Positions 1 through 11,831 of a stretch of 64,000 bases of DNA are shown piece by piece. Numbering within the stretch: position 1 is the stretch's first letter; every line of letters begins with the position of its first letter. Origin of the DNA: Corallium rubrum (taxonomy: Eukaryota > Cnidaria > Anthozoa > Scleralcyonacea > Coralliidae); NCBI GenBank assembly GCA_964035015.1, contig OZ036002.1, forward strand, positions 2,348,501 through 2,412,500, read 5' to 3'. Made by a program: the position numbers and the translations under genes. The notes beneath the pieces are model-generated. The model was not told where the DNA came from and made no database searches. It saw only the letters and a list, made by a program, of their open reading frames with translations.

Positions 1-565
1 TCTCTTTTGAGCTCTTTGCCAGGCGAATATGGGTAGTTGATTTTGGGTGGCCAATGAGTTCGGATTTTCCACACACAAGATCTTTGTCACAGAAGGAACA
101 GTGTGCTTTCCCTCCACGCTGCGACATAGATAACCAACCACTCGCCCAACTTTCTCTTTCCCATTCCTGGCGGTATTTCTGCGCTCGATATTTTTTTTTG
201 ATAATCTTCGGTATGGTGCTGCTGTGGGTGACTGTCGGCCAGGCCGATATTAAAACTCTGATCCTGGCTGGTTCTAACCCAGTGTAGTCAAAGTATCATA
301 ATTTGTCATTACAAAAAGACATTAGTGTGTGAGTTATTCGGATTCGGGAATCAAGATTCTAACTTGTCTGCGTTTCTGATAAATGAGTCATCACCTCAAA
401 CACGGTGAGACACCACAAACGACCCACATGGGAATTGTGAGAGAGTATCAGAGCAATCATGCAAGTAATTACCGTTGGTAACTGGTTATTTGCTAGGGAG
501 GTGCGCGTGTGTCTGCAAGGGGTCTAGCCTGCGTGTCAGGCTCTTAACTTGTTATGGGGCGCGGG

Positions 566-568
<3 letters not shown>

Positions 569-597
<29 letters not shown>

Positions 598-599
598 GG
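569..599. repeat. Poly-G homopolymer
   Basis: An uninterrupted run of about 30 G residues. Other G or C runs occur at 2645-2667, 12811-12822, 22001-22017 and in the piggyBac-like MITEs. Run length is prone to sequencing and assembly error. Confidence 0.9.
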
Positions 600-689
600 C
601 TACAAGAGGGCCACATTGCAGCTCTGCCAGCGACCCCTTTATTTATTCGTGGTTTTCTTGTGTTTTTTTCTAAACTTTTATATTATCGT

Positions 690-800
690 CAATTCCCCTA
701 CATTCCCCTACATATAGGCTGTTTTCCCCGTAGGTTTCCCCTACAACCTACAATTAGCCATATTCCCCTACCGTAGGGGAATTCCCCTACGAGTGGCAGC
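690..800. repeat. Clustered TTCCCCTAC short repeats
   Basis: The nonamer TTCCCCTAC or a one-base variant occurs about six times within 110 bases, with one inverted copy (GTAGGGGAA) next to a direct copy, forming a small palindrome near 773-790. Spacing is irregular, so this is a degenerate minisatellite or a set of motif duplications rather than a clean tandem repeat. Confidence 0.6.
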
Positions 801-1269
801 ACTGGCACTTGTGCACTCTGGGAAGATTTCACACCACGGTCAATGTACCCCGATATTTTACCACCGGTTGGCAGGCAACATAAATTGAAGCGGAAAGCCT
901 GGGTACGAGGTTGCATAAATTGCATCAATACTATTGATTCAATAGTCTTAATTTCACCGTTGTATGTTTACTTTCACTAACATTTCGCATATATTTTATT
1001 GTATTGCATGTAACAGTATCAACAATTCAATCTATGATACCATACAGTAAAAGTTTGTTGCTCAATGACGTGTTTTTTTGCGACGGCTACGTATATTCCG
1101 ACCGGGGTTTCGGACCCGCCGCTGTGACGTGTTGATCACGAGGCGCGCGAAGGTTTGCATTTGTCGTCGTTGTTGACTTCTTTAAAGAGCGAAGGCAGTT
1201 TTAGCAGTCGAATCCTTATCAATCTTTATTGATCTTTGCGAAAGAGGAGCTTATTCAATCTTTAATAAT

Positions 1270-3901
1270 ATGAAGTACGCACTAATTCATTGGATATCTA
1301 GCAACGAAACAAGCGTTTTAACGACGGAATTCGTCCGCGATAAAACGATGCTCGATAATCCTGGCAAACAAGGAATGGTTTTGTTTGGCCAAATCGGCAT
1401 GAAGCCACCTAAATCAGGATGGAGAGCGTATCTAGGACGAGTAATTGTTACTAGTGGTGAGTATTATTAGAAAACATTAGCCTTTTAGTATGATAGTGTC
1501 GATAATCTAATGGGGTAAACCTCTTGTGTATGATTGTGTTGATGGTCATCATGTGCAATCATGGCATCTCATGTAAACAGTATTAAACACAACAGCCACT
1601 ATTCATCAACCCCATTCTTTAGAAGTTAAACAATCAACTTTTGGATAAACGACAGGTTTAATGTGTTTGGTAATAAAGTATGTTATTGAAATAATAATAG
1701 GCTGGCGGTAGCTTGTGCCAAAAGTTACACTTAGATGAAACTGCTCGACCGCGTGGTCGCCGTTTGGGTTGATCACAAAATGATTCTTTTCATAAACAAG
1801 TTAATAACCACCATTTCAGTTCATTAAGTTCGTATCAATGAATAGTATTTCGCTAAATTTATTTGTAATTACCTTTTTCTAGTACGAAAACAAGATATTT
1901 TAAAGGCAGAAATGGATTTTCTTTCCTCGGTATCAGCCTCTGACACTGTATCTGATGGTCATGAGGCCAACATCTACAAAGCATCCCAAAGTATCGGCGA
2001 TGACCATGGGCCTGGGATTAACAAAGGTGGAAAGGTTTGTAAAATATAAAATTATATACTTTAGTTTACTCCAGTTTTCTTTTAAAAGTAGGGCTCACCG
2101 CTCGCATATAATATATCACATATTACCAGAAATCCATTCAAAATGGCTGCTTGAATCAGTTCAATGTTTACTATAAATTTGCATAAAACATGTATGGTCC
2201 ATTGAAATTGGCCTCTCATTTTGAAGAGTGAATACATAAAGCCGAATAGCTTACTTTTTTAGAAACTCACAATTAAATAATCAACAATTTTTATCATCAG
2301 GTACATCTATGATCTGTCAAATGGTTATTTGTATAGGTAATAGCATGGTTTCGAGTGCAATTTGGAAAAAATATGCATGAAGAGTTTTCAAATACTATCA
2401 AAATTGCACGAGTCTGAAGGGCGAGTCTTTGAAAAACTCACAAGTGTGTGTTTTTTTCAAATTGCACTCAAAACCATGCTATTACTTATTAATAATATAT
2501 ACATGAAAAAATGTAGCATGAGAATCTTCCTTATCAAACTGCTTTGTTCAAATAACATACATAAAAAAAAATTAACAGGAAGAGCTTTTTTTCCAGTGAA
2601 AAATGATTTTTGTGTAAATTTAGGGACCGTTCATTATTTATCATGGGGGGGGGGGGGGGGGGGGGGCGGGGCAAAAGTACTGTAGTAGGACCTATAGTAT
2701 TTTAACATTTACAACAGGTATAACGTTTGATATTGTGTAGGTTCATAGCTTCCTTTGGTTTATGGGTTGCTCTCACTTTTTTCCAGTCAATTACACGTAT
2801 TTAGCTTCCAGAACTGTACAAGCAATGCAAACAATGTTTTGGCTGGGTATAAGACTAGGGAACAAGCTATAAACTATAGAAAAACATTTCACTTGTGTTG
2901 CTAGTGCAACTCTGGAAGCTAAAGAATTGACTAAAAAAGTCTGAGTGTCACCATATAAACTAAGAAGGCACATTCAATTGATTGCCTGTGGAGGAGGCTA
3001 GTAAGTTTAATAAAACAACTATGGTATATACAAATTTTCAAGAGCATGGTTACATTCAGAGATTGGAGAAAATTTCTTAAGCTATGGATTTTACATGTAT
3101 GTAAACAAAACTCGCATTGATAGCTCCAACAAACAATGAGAAAACAAACTACTGTGTATATCTAACTAATGTATGTCTTATAAAAGTTACAATTTATTAA
3201 CCCTATCCAGACTGGGCTTTTTTTGTCTTATTTATCCCATACATATTTAGGAAAAGTCATAAAATTTCAGAACCATACCTCTACTGGTTTAGGAGATATT
3301 AACTTTTAAATTCAGCGTGGGCACTCCCCCCCCCCCCTTCCTCGGAGTCTGGATAGGGTTAAGTAAAATTAATAGGTTGGCAGGAAAATACATAAAAATG
3401 CCAAAGATTGAAACTTTCTCATTTTTTGTGTCATGTGGGTCACATGGCCATGCAGTAAGTCACATGGTCATGCAGTAAGTCATTAAATTGGAAGCTTAAA
3501 AGATAAATATTAGGAATTAAATATATTACAGTATTTTAAATATATCCCCAGGGCTTTCTTTAATAATAATAATAATAGACTTTATTTAAAGAAGGTAAAA
3601 AAAAACCAGTTTAACGAAGCTAATCTTACACTTATAGAAATCATCCCCTGGAAAGGCAAGAAAAAAGGCAGAAATGATTGCCTGCAAAAAGATTTTCAGG
3701 AAGATTGCTACAGAACCAGATTCAAGTGACTTCAGCAGCAATGATGAGGAAGAAATCGGGGAAAATAGTTTGCCTAAAAAAAGTAGTGGTGGAGACAAGT
3801 CTGATTGTGTAGAGCTACGGGAGTCAATAAAGCGACTTGAAAGTGAAGTTTGTCAATTAAGGAAGACAATCATGGCACTACATAATAGTAAGTTATATAA
3901 T

Positions 3902-3965
<64 letters not shown>

Positions 3966-6233
3966 CTATATATATAACATATACAAACCACACAAAAGGT
4001 TTGACGCCGAGTGTAGTAAACTGTATGAGAATTTAAACAAAAAAGTTGACTAAATATATCTGCAAGGTTTAAATACCATCCACTTTTGAGTTTGGTCTTT
4101 GAATTTATTTTTCATTAATGAAATATTGTATACAAAATGATTACGTTTTATGATGTTGCAATGATTTGCATTTGTGAAAGTAAAACCTTTTTATTAGGTT
4201 TTAAAGACATTAATAAAAAGCTGCAAACTAAAAATATTTTGGTACTTGACTATTTGCCTCATAGGATCTATATTTCAAATATTGTATTGGGGTTCATAGG
4301 CACTTCAAATAAAAAGGGTTGCTATTGATTAAATTATTTAAAATTTCAAAATGAAGTGTTGGCTTAGTATTATACAGCATTGAAAATACCCTAATTTCAG
4401 AGTCAATTTGACATGTGCTAAATATTTATTATGTTTTTATCCTGTTTTAGACATACCAGAACTTCTCAGTAAAGCTCTGCAATCAAGTTCTTTTCACAAT
4501 CAGTTAAATGGTAATCGACAAGTTTTAAAAACATTAAAAAGCACTCCTGAAAATAAAGAAAATGGAAAGTGGCTTTTTTCAAGCCTTCAAAAATCCTGCT
4601 CGATGCCAAGAAACAAAGAATCGACGTCGAAAACACCAAAACAGTCATCATGTGATGTAAATAAGAGATCTGATTTGGAAAGCAATGAAGATGAGGATGA
4701 CCAACCAAGAGAATGTGCATCACAAGTCCCAACTTTATTGGTAAGTTTCATTTACATTGTATAGCCATAGGCATTCTTGTACGGTATATACAGTATTTAC
4801 ATACATGTACAGTACCGCTCGCTTATATCTTAACACATTTTTGCATATCATAGGTGTATGATACGCATATGACACTTGTATGATACGCGTGAATGTTTGG
4901 TCTTTGTATAAATACATTTACAAACAAGAAAACATTTCACTAGCTAAGTTTTGTGAGTATGACCTCACATGTACAGTAGCATGTAGTACATTCATCTGAG
5001 TGGTTTCTGGTCATCGAAAGAAGTGAGAGTTAGTTGCTACACTACAGTCAGTGACTGTACATAGCATACAAATAACTCTTAATTCAGAAATATTTGCGAA
5101 CTAGATATGTACAGTGTAAATATATCAAGAATATATGTTCCTCATGGTCAGTGAAACTGTCTGTAAATCATGTCGTGAAATCGATGTAGTTTTAAGAATG
5201 ATCCATCCCTGACAAATCTGATGGAGACACCAGTATGCCCAAATAATGCCGGCTACTTTTTAATTTTTTTTTATTTTGCATTGTTTTATTTAAATCATCT
5301 GTTATAAATAGGGAGGTTTAGATTAGTTCAAGTGAGGTTTCCCCTCAAACTCATCCTGTAATTAGTGGTGCATGCTTCCCACTAGCCAATCAGAGGACAA
5401 GTTTGAGAAACATACTGGAACTTGTACTAAATCTAAGCCTCCCTATATATCCATGGTTGCATACTCAGGGGATTTTAAATTTTCTAGTCACATTAATTTG
5501 GCATTTTTCTAGTGAGAATGAGACATTCCAGCACATGTTTGCTAGTTGTTTCAAAGTAGTGAGGTTAAGACCCATGACAACTGCATTGCTATACACCTTA
5601 TGCCAAAATGATGGAACTATTTTCTTAGACTGTACTGTACATACTATTCTGTTGTTACTACTCTGTCAAAATAGTCCATATTATTAAATTTTATTGAACA
5701 TTTGATTGTTTTGGTGCATATTTCACTTTTATGTTAGTTAAAACTTGTCTCAAATCTCTATTTTAGGACTTTATTGACCCAGTTCAAATGGCTGAGATTC
5801 ATCGTTCAACCAACCACAAGAGGATGACATCAAATTTGATGACAGCTGTATTTGGGAGAAAGATTATGGCCGAATCATCTGTCACGGGAAGAGGCAAAGA
5901 TAGTCGTCCTCCCTTGGACCGCACAAAGGTGGAATTGATAATAGGTCAGTGTCTTACAGTATATGGGCTTACACTGTACTCTCTTAGTGTGTTAACCAGT
6001 GATGCTGACAAAGTGAAAGAGTGTGAAAGCTGATAGATATATTAATAATAAATTATTCATGTTTATAAATTTAATTCATACAGAAATTGATACTGTTGTT
6101 TTTAATATTTCTAGCCTTTGTCCTCAAGAAATTTCCGACAGTGTCGGAATTTGTCATTAAAGCAACGATGGCACAGAATTGCAAAGACCAAAGGCATGCG
6201 CTGGAAGGCAGAAAACAAAAAGTTGAGGAGTAA
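1270..6233 (+). CDS. BEN-domain protein, six exons, 391 codons
   Basis: Exons are 1270-1456, 1883-2034, 3638-3887, 4451-4740, 5767-5944 and 6115-6233. Each junction has GT/AG borders, phases match throughout (1,0,1,0,1), and the exons total 1,176 nt ending in TAA. Exon 1 begins MKYALIHWI and looks like the N-terminal module seen in several invertebrate BEN-type proteins. Exon 3 is charged, with a short coiled-coil-like stretch (ELRESIKRLESEVCQLRKT). Exon 4 is a polar, low-complexity linker. Exons 5 and 6 give the BEN domain (about residues 294-391): LMTAVFGRKIMAESSVTGRG, RPPLDRTKVELI and FVLKKFPTVSEF. BEN domains are known to bind DNA or chromatin proteins, usually in transcriptional repressors, so a nuclear DNA-binding role is inferred. 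The start is the first ATG of the open exon after an untranslated leader. A possible AATAAA signal is at 6592-6597. The domain call is strong; the biological target is unknown. Confidence 0.85.
3201..3358. mobile_element. piggyBac-like MITE, TTAA target duplication
   Basis: A 158-bp element with terminal inverted repeats CCCTATCCAGACTGGG, flanked on both sides by TTAA (3197-3200 and 3359-3362). It lies in intron 2 of the BEN gene. A larger copy of the same family is at 22677-23247. TTAA duplication with CCC termini is the hallmark of piggyBac-type elements; no coding capacity is present. Confidence 0.8.
3907..3964. repeat. (TA)n microsatellite in BEN gene intron 3
   Basis: About 28 TA dinucleotides begin some 20 bases after the exon 3 donor. 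Length is likely polymorphic. Confidence 0.9.
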
Positions 6234-6591
6234 TATACTTGATAGAACTTAAACTTTCATTATTATGTTAACTTTATGAAAGAACTAAGCTTGTAATTGG
6301 CAGCAAAGTAAAAAGTTGGTGAACTGCCTAGATTTCAATAATGAAATACTAGCTCATGTTTCGATCAAAACCCACGTTTTACTCTGGTGCCTGATGAAGG
6401 GCGCCGTTCAAAATGTCAGTATTTCACTGTTAAAAATATTGGCAGTTCACTGCCTATTTACTTTGTGAAATACTTTTTTAAACTTGCATATACAGTATTA
6501 GTGTAACATTGTTCAGTTAATTATTTGACTTTGTGCCTATTTGTGCCTACTTTGTGCCTAGGTGATTATTTATTAATAGTACAGTATTTAT

Positions 6592-6597
6592 AATAAA
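6592..6597 (+). terminator. Candidate polyadenylation signal of the BEN gene
   Basis: AATAAA lies about 360 bases after the stop codon. It is the first canonical hexamer in this orientation that I noticed downstream. Use is inferred only from position. Confidence 0.4.
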
Positions 6598-6662
6598 ATT
6601 TAATAACTTTGATCATTGCAAAATCTCATTTTTCATTTCGGTTTTGAGCACTATTGCAATTC

Positions 6663-6805
6663 TCACATGTGGTCACTTTTCTGACAATATCACATGTGGC
6701 CACATGTGACCGAACTCACATGTGACCGAATTCACATGTGACAATACCACATGTGACGGTTCCAAATTCACATGTGGTAAATTCACATGTGAGATTGACA
6801 TGTGG
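6663..6805. promoter_or_regulatory. Cluster of CACATGTG palindromic E-boxes
   Basis: Eight copies of the palindromic octamer CACATGTG plus one GACATGTG variant occur within about 140 bases, separated by short, unequal spacers that often start ACCG or AATT. CANNTG is the known E-box recognised by bHLH factors. The cluster lies between the 3' ends of two convergent genes, just past the stop of the minus-strand gene. It could be a binding array, a degenerate satellite or part of a mobile element. Confidence 0.65.
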
Positions 6806-6830
6806 AATTTTCATAAGGGATGAGTTGTTT

Positions 6831-7605
6831 TCAAGGTTGCAAATAAGTAAAATCCCCACCATGATATATAATTTGTTTTTGATGCAAGGGGGCAGTTGGA
6901 AGGTAAGACGAGGCAGGTATAAGTAATGTTGGAGCAGCTGAGGTACTGGAAGAAAAGGACGTGCATGAATGTTGGCCAGCATTAGTAGGGATTGCCTCAG
7001 CTGTTTTGGATTGCGTCGTCTTGAGAAGATAAAAGAAAACAAAAAAACGACTCCATCAACCTTTTGTTTATAGTATCTAATATGGTCTAATAATGCACAG
7101 GTTATTACTAGCTGGAAAACTTTAGAAAAACATTCTTGAGAACACCCATGTTGTATCTGCTCTAATGTACATAACGCATTTGACAAGTAAAAGTTATAGT
7201 GAAATGACAAATTACCTGAGTATTGCTTGCAAACCGCAGCGTTTGGCGGGATGCAGATTGTCGACTGGATCCATTATTAGGCGCATTAATCCGAGCAGAT
7301 TTTTGTCGCGGAGATCTAGTAGATCTGTTAACATTCGGTGAAGCTGGAAATGTTTTTCTTTTCTGTTGCGGGCTAATATTTTCCTTTAGCTTTTTCAATT
7401 TTTGCACGACGTTGTGTGCTTTATCCCTGCACTTTCTGCAGCAGTGGCGAGATAGTTCGGGTTTATTTCTTCTAATTGTCATATGGAAAGCTTCAAAAAG
7501 TAGCAAGGCAGTTGGTGTATAATCACCATGGACGTTATATAAAACATATCGTCGAGCAGGAGAACACAACTCTTTACAAATACGACATGTCACGTCGAAC
7601 GCCAT
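6831..7605 (-). CDS. ZAD-like zinc-binding protein, two exons, 192 aa
   Basis: Exon 1 is 7605-7216 (130 codons) and ends CAG before GTAATT. Exon 2 is 7019-6831 (63 codons including TGA), preceded by a CTTCTCAAG acceptor. Both are phase 0. The N-terminus carries C7-x2-C10 and C56-x2-C59 pairs (VTCRICKEL and HCCRKCRDK), arranged like the treble-clef ZAD domain of animal zinc-finger proteins. A basic, Ser/Arg/Pro-rich region follows (residues about 70-130). Exon 2 is Ser/Thr/Pro-rich and has no C2H2 finger. ZAD domains are protein-interaction modules in known families, so a nuclear adaptor or transcription-related role is inferred. The gene converges on the BEN gene with about 600 bases between stop codons. 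Exon 1 is well supported; exon 2 rests on splice consensus and an open frame only. Confidence 0.6.
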
Positions 7606-7754
7606 TTTGCTTTGTTTACACGAGAGACTTTTCCCTATTCCGCTCTATTTCCGGAAACGCGCTGATTGGACAGAGTTGACGCATGCGTATGCAAAAAAGA
7701 CTGGACCCTCTTTTTCTCCGCGGGGAGGAAAGTGGGTCTGGAACTGGACTAGCT

Positions 7755-8640
7755 TGGGGGTTGATCCCCAGGGGAGAATTGCCTCAAGGTCCACAGGGGA
7801 GAATTGCCTAAGGGACCAACAGGGGATAATTGCCTTGGGGGAGAATTTCCTTCGGTGTCCGTGGGAGAGAATTGCCTTGGGTGTCCCCAGGGGAGAATTA
7901 CCTCAGGTGTCCCCAGGGGAGAATTGCCTTGAGGGTCCCTGGGGCAACCTTTTCCAGGGGTTCCCTGAGGCAACTTCACTCAGGGACCCGTAAGGAAATT
8001 CTCCTCCAAGGCATCTCTCCCCCAGGGACCTCTGAGGGTACTTCCCTGGGGATCCCCAACGCAACTTTTCCCCAGGGACCCCTGAAACAACTCCTGGGAG
8101 CCCCCGAGGCAATTCTTTCTTGGAAACCCCCAAGACAACTCTTCCCCAGGTAACCCTGAGGCAATTCTCCCCTGGGGAGCCCTGAGAGAATTATTTCCAG
8201 TGTCCCCTGAGGCAAGGCAATTCTCCATGGGACCTCTTGAGGCCGGCACGAAAACCATAGGCCCCCCCGAGGCAACTCTCTCCCAAAGCTCTCCGAGGCA
8301 ATTGTTTCTTGGAAATCCCCAAGACAACTCTTCCCCAGGTAGCCCTGAAGCCATTCTCCCCTGGGGAGCCCTGAGAGAATTGTTTCCAGGGACCCCTGAG
8401 GTAACTCTCCCCCGGAGATCCCCAAGGCAATTTGGGACCTGTTGAGGCTGGCACGAAAACCATAGGCCTTCTGTTCACACACAAAACGCCTGTCCCGGCA
8501 CAATTTCTGTGTCGGAGCACCGCTGCGCCACCCCGATCTCGAAAAAGGTACATCCAGCACGAAAACCTATCCGGTATAGTGTGAACGGGACCTGGGGACC
8601 CCTGAGGAAATTTTATCCCAGAGACCCCCAATGGAGTTTA
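7755..8640. repeat. GC-rich bidirectional minisatellite
   Basis: Degenerate units of about 25-35 bases built on GGGGAGAATTGCCT and CCC(C)AGGG. From about 7755 to 7980 units read GGGGAGAATTGCC; from about 7980 to 8445, and again at 8590-8640, they read in the opposite sense (GAGGCAATTCTCCCC). The array is thus a rough large palindrome. It lacks stops in several frames on both strands, which makes spurious ORFs up to 194 codons. The phrase GGCACGAAAACCATAGGCC is duplicated at about 8244 and 8449. Confidence 0.75.
8455..8580. repeat. Dispersed repeat shared with 57770-57870
   Basis: The core (ACACAAA-CGCCTGTYC, GCACAATTT, then GATCT-GAAA) recurs near 57785-57850 in the same orientation. Terminal TGTTCACAC and GTGTGAAC make a loose inverted repeat here. 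Probably a degraded short interspersed element; family not identified. Confidence 0.45.
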
Positions 8641-8969
8641 CCCCGAGGACCAAATTTTGTTGGCACCACTGCTGGGTGTACAAACGTTTTAAGAATTTTG
8701 TGTGCTCAGTACAGAATTTTCAACATTTTGTACACTCGGCACCACTGCTAAAATCTCTAGGTTGTATTTTCACTACAATATAGTACAATGTTAGCCAAAA
8801 CTTATTCTTAAAGATTTGATGTCAAACTTTAATCTCAGATTGGGTTACAACAGTTAAAACGTTTCCATACATATAAATAGCTTTAACAGAATCAACATAC
8901 ATGTACAGTACCTCCATGCTTGGCTGTTATTGGAGATTCCTAAAAGATTTTTTTAAACACTATGCACAT

Positions 8970-9299
8970 CTAAATGTTTACTTTTTGGTATTTGAAAGTA
9001 ATAAACGCTCCATGCTTTGGTTTCAACCCATCTACTCCATATTTGGCAGATGAACCATCCACGTAGATCAACCAGTATGTTGAAGCTGATGGTTGCCTCA
9101 CAACACCGCAAATGCTTGTAACTGATCTTCCCCAGGAATATCTTTTATATACAGCTGTGTAGCAAGGGTTTTGTTTTTTAGCCAACTCCAGTATTTCATA
9201 GGTTGTTGTTCCTTCCGGTACTGTAACGGTGACTGGAGGTTCCATCCTCAAGGGATTGATGGTGTCATTGTAAACTAGGTTGACACTGACAGTTATGTT
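8970..9299 (-). CDS. Cobalamin-binding protein gene A, terminal beta-domain exon (DUF4430-like)
   Basis: This last exon encodes about 109 residues ending YQKVNI then TAG. It follows a TTTGTCTTTAAAG acceptor (exon begins 9299, AAC ATA ACT). The pattern is that of the C-terminal beta domain of intrinsic factor/transcobalamin proteins: a strand-rich segment (ITVSVNLVYND), PVTVTVPEGTTTYEILELAK, a small-residue turn, then YWLIYVDGSSAKYGVDGLKP and GAFITFKYQ. In the known family this domain closes over the alpha/alpha barrel to bury cobalamin. The exon is intact. The preceding coding exon found (11832-12015) ends in phase 1 whereas this exon starts in phase 0, so at least one linker exon between them is unidentified. 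Confidence 0.75.
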   Translation of the reverse strand, partial: NITVSVNLVYNDTINPLRMEPPVTVTVPEGTTTYEILELAKKQNPCYTAVYKRYSWGRSVTSICGVVRQPSASTYWLIYVDGSSAKYGVDGLKPKHGAFITFKYQKVNI

Positions 9300-9339
9300 C
9301 TTTAAAGACAAAAGGAGACGTTTATCTTAATAGAACTAT

Positions 9340-9345
9340 AGCTTT

Positions 9346-9394
<49 letters not shown>
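9340..9394. repeat. (TA)n microsatellite
   Basis: A TA dinucleotide tract that, with the second tract at about 9755-9818, brackets a foldback element. The second tract may derive from the same ancestral microsatellite. Confidence 0.85.
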
Positions 9395-9397
<3 letters not shown>

Positions 9398-9750
9398 ACA
9401 ATTAGATTATGAGCTCGAAATTTCTATGAGTGAATAGTTGACGAGAGCGGAGCTCGAGTCAACTATCATCTCATAGAAATTGAGAGCGAATAATCTAATT
9501 GTTTTAGTAGAAACTAACTTGTGTACCTTAGTTCTTCCAAATTATTTCAAAAAACGAAGCATAACCATTGTTTCTGTGTGAAAACCAAGGCAAAACAATC
9601 TTTCACTCCTCGTGTCCTCCATGTTGTTTACTGCATGGCCGCGCGAGTACTGGTACTCAATTTGCTACTCGCTATCTATTGACGAATAGATATCGAGTAG
9701 AGTAGCCAATCAGATTGCAGAATTTGCAATAGAATACTAGTAAGTTTCTA

Positions 9751-9756
<6 letters not shown>
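9395..9756. mobile_element. Foldback MITE bracketed by (TA)n
   Basis: Two nested hairpins are visible: ACAATTAGATTAT with its complement ATAATCTAATTGT (about 9399-9502), and TTAGTAGAAACTAACT with AGTAAGTTTCTACTAA (about 9502-9756). A third short palindrome lies around 9660-9700. No coding capacity. The element sits in a (TA)n tract in the last intron of gene A. Confidence 0.6.
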
Positions 9757-9820
<64 letters not shown>

Positions 9821-10165
9821 TTTTCGCTTACCTCAAAAGTCTGCTACAGGCTGTTTCATCTAAAAAAGAATCTTCAGGCAGATGACAATTTTCGAAAACA
9901 GGGGGTGCTTATATCCTTCTTGTCGGAACGTGGGAGTGTGGGGGCGAAACAATACATGCATTCATGGCTTTGTTGCGCTGTTTGCGCGGAATTTGTTCCG
10001 ATGACGACATTGACTGATAATTTCTGCTCTTTTGTTGAGTAAACAATTCTTGTTTTTATCTTTCAAAATATAAAATTTTTCTTCTAAACATAAATTACAT
10101 CGTTTTGAACCTCCCGTATGCGAAATAGAATGTTTTAAAATTTGCCAATTAATACTAAAATCCTT

Positions 10166-10508
<343 letters not shown>

Positions 10509-10650
10509 GATATTACGCGGTGGTGCGAAGATATGGATTTTATCTTCGAGTGGTGAAAACAATATTTTACGGATGAGCGTAGCGAATGAGTAAAATATCG
10601 TTTTTACCACGAGAGATAAAATTCATATCTTCAAGCCAGCATGTAATTTT
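10509..10650. mobile_element. Short foldback MITE
   Basis: A hairpin with arms of about 65 bases: GAAGATATGGATTTTATCT pairs with AGATAAAATTCATATCTTC, and AATATTTTACGGATGAGCG pairs with CGAATGAGTAAAATATCG. It directly follows the purine microsatellite. No target duplication is evident. Confidence 0.6.
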
Positions 10651-10849
10651 CTTTTTATTAAATAGATTCAATGCAAAAAGAGGTAAAATTCTTAATGACG
10701 TCATCGATATCTTCACTAGTGAGGATATGAAAAATACGACACTGCATATTTTCTAATAAAACACTCGCATCTATATAATAAATTATATATATAATTTGAT
10801 TTGGAATGAAAACAATCTTTTGTGTGGTGCTCTGGACATCAATGTGGGT

Positions 10850-11650
10850 GTGATGTGGATAAATGTGATGTTGATATGTTATGTCATGTTATGATGTAAG
10901 TGTTGATGTGGATGTGAGGGGGTGGGCATGTGATGGGGACTTAATGGATCATGGGGATGTGATGTAGATGTGATGGGGATGGGATGGGGATGTGATGGGA
11001 ATGTGATGTGGATGTGATGTGAATGGGATGTGATGTGGATGTGATGTGGAGATGGGAATGTGGATGTGATGTGATGTGATGTGATGTGATGTGATGTGAT
11101 GTGATGTGATGTGATGTGATGTGATGTGATGTGATGGGAATGTGATGTGATGGAGATGTGATGTGGATGTAATGGGAATGTGATGTAGATGTGAAGTGGA
11201 TGTGATGTGGATGTGATGTGATATGGATGTTGATGTGATGTGGATCAGTGGATGTAGATGTGGATGTGATGGGGATGTGATGCGAATGTGATGTGGATGT
11301 GATGTGGATGTGATGGAAATGTGATGGGAATGGGATGTGGATGTTGATGTGATGTGGATGTAGATGTGATGGGGATGTGATGTGGATGTGTGATGTGAGA
11401 TGGGAATGTTGATGTGGATGTGGATGTGGATGTGGATGTGGATGTGGATGTGGATGTGGATGTGAATGTGGATGTGGATGTGGATGTGATGTGATGTGAT
11501 GTGATGTGATGTGATGTGATGTGATGTGATGTGATGTGATGTGATGTGATGTGAATGTGTGTGAATGTGATGTGAATGTGATGTGGATGTGAATGTGGAT
11601 GTGAATGTGAATGTGAATGTGATGTGGATATGAAGTTGATGCGATGTGTA
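10850..11650. repeat. GATGTG/GATGT satellite
   Basis: An 800-base array of GATGTG hexamers and GATGT pentamers with GATGGG and GAATGT variants. Pure GATGT pentamer blocks occur at about 11070-11130 and 11485-11550, and a pure GATGTG hexamer block at about 11420-11460. It lies in an intron of gene A. Confidence 0.9.
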
Positions 11651-11831
11651 TGTAATGTGATATTAATATCTTTAAATACCCACCTTTTTCTTTTCAGGTG
11701 GTGCTACAAAAATTAAAGGGAAGAACATGTTAATAACATGTGGTACTTGAAAATATCTTTTAAAACTGTATGTAACCATCTGTTATTACTTTTGTTGTTC
11801 AGAATTATTTATGCATGTTCAAGATACTTAC

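Larger units (their letters stand above)
1..1260. other. Region upstream of the BEN-domain gene, no gene recognised
   Basis: I see no coding exon here that I can support; one 77-codon open frame at 54-287 has no recognisable domain and no splice context. The stretch contains a 30-base G homopolymer at about 570-599 and a cluster of TTCCCCTAC motifs at 690-800. The last 150 bases before the BEN gene are relatively CpG-rich and presumably hold its promoter and 5' UTR, but no core promoter element is clear. Confidence 0.5.

Noticed and set aside
2362-2685. 107-codon ORF in BEN gene intron 2
   Set aside because: Low complexity, ends in a G-run, no domain, and the BEN exons splice around it in phase.
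7976-8631. ORFs of 107-194 codons on both strands
   Set aside because: Products of the GC-rich minisatellite; stops are missing because of unit composition, and no domain or splice context is present.
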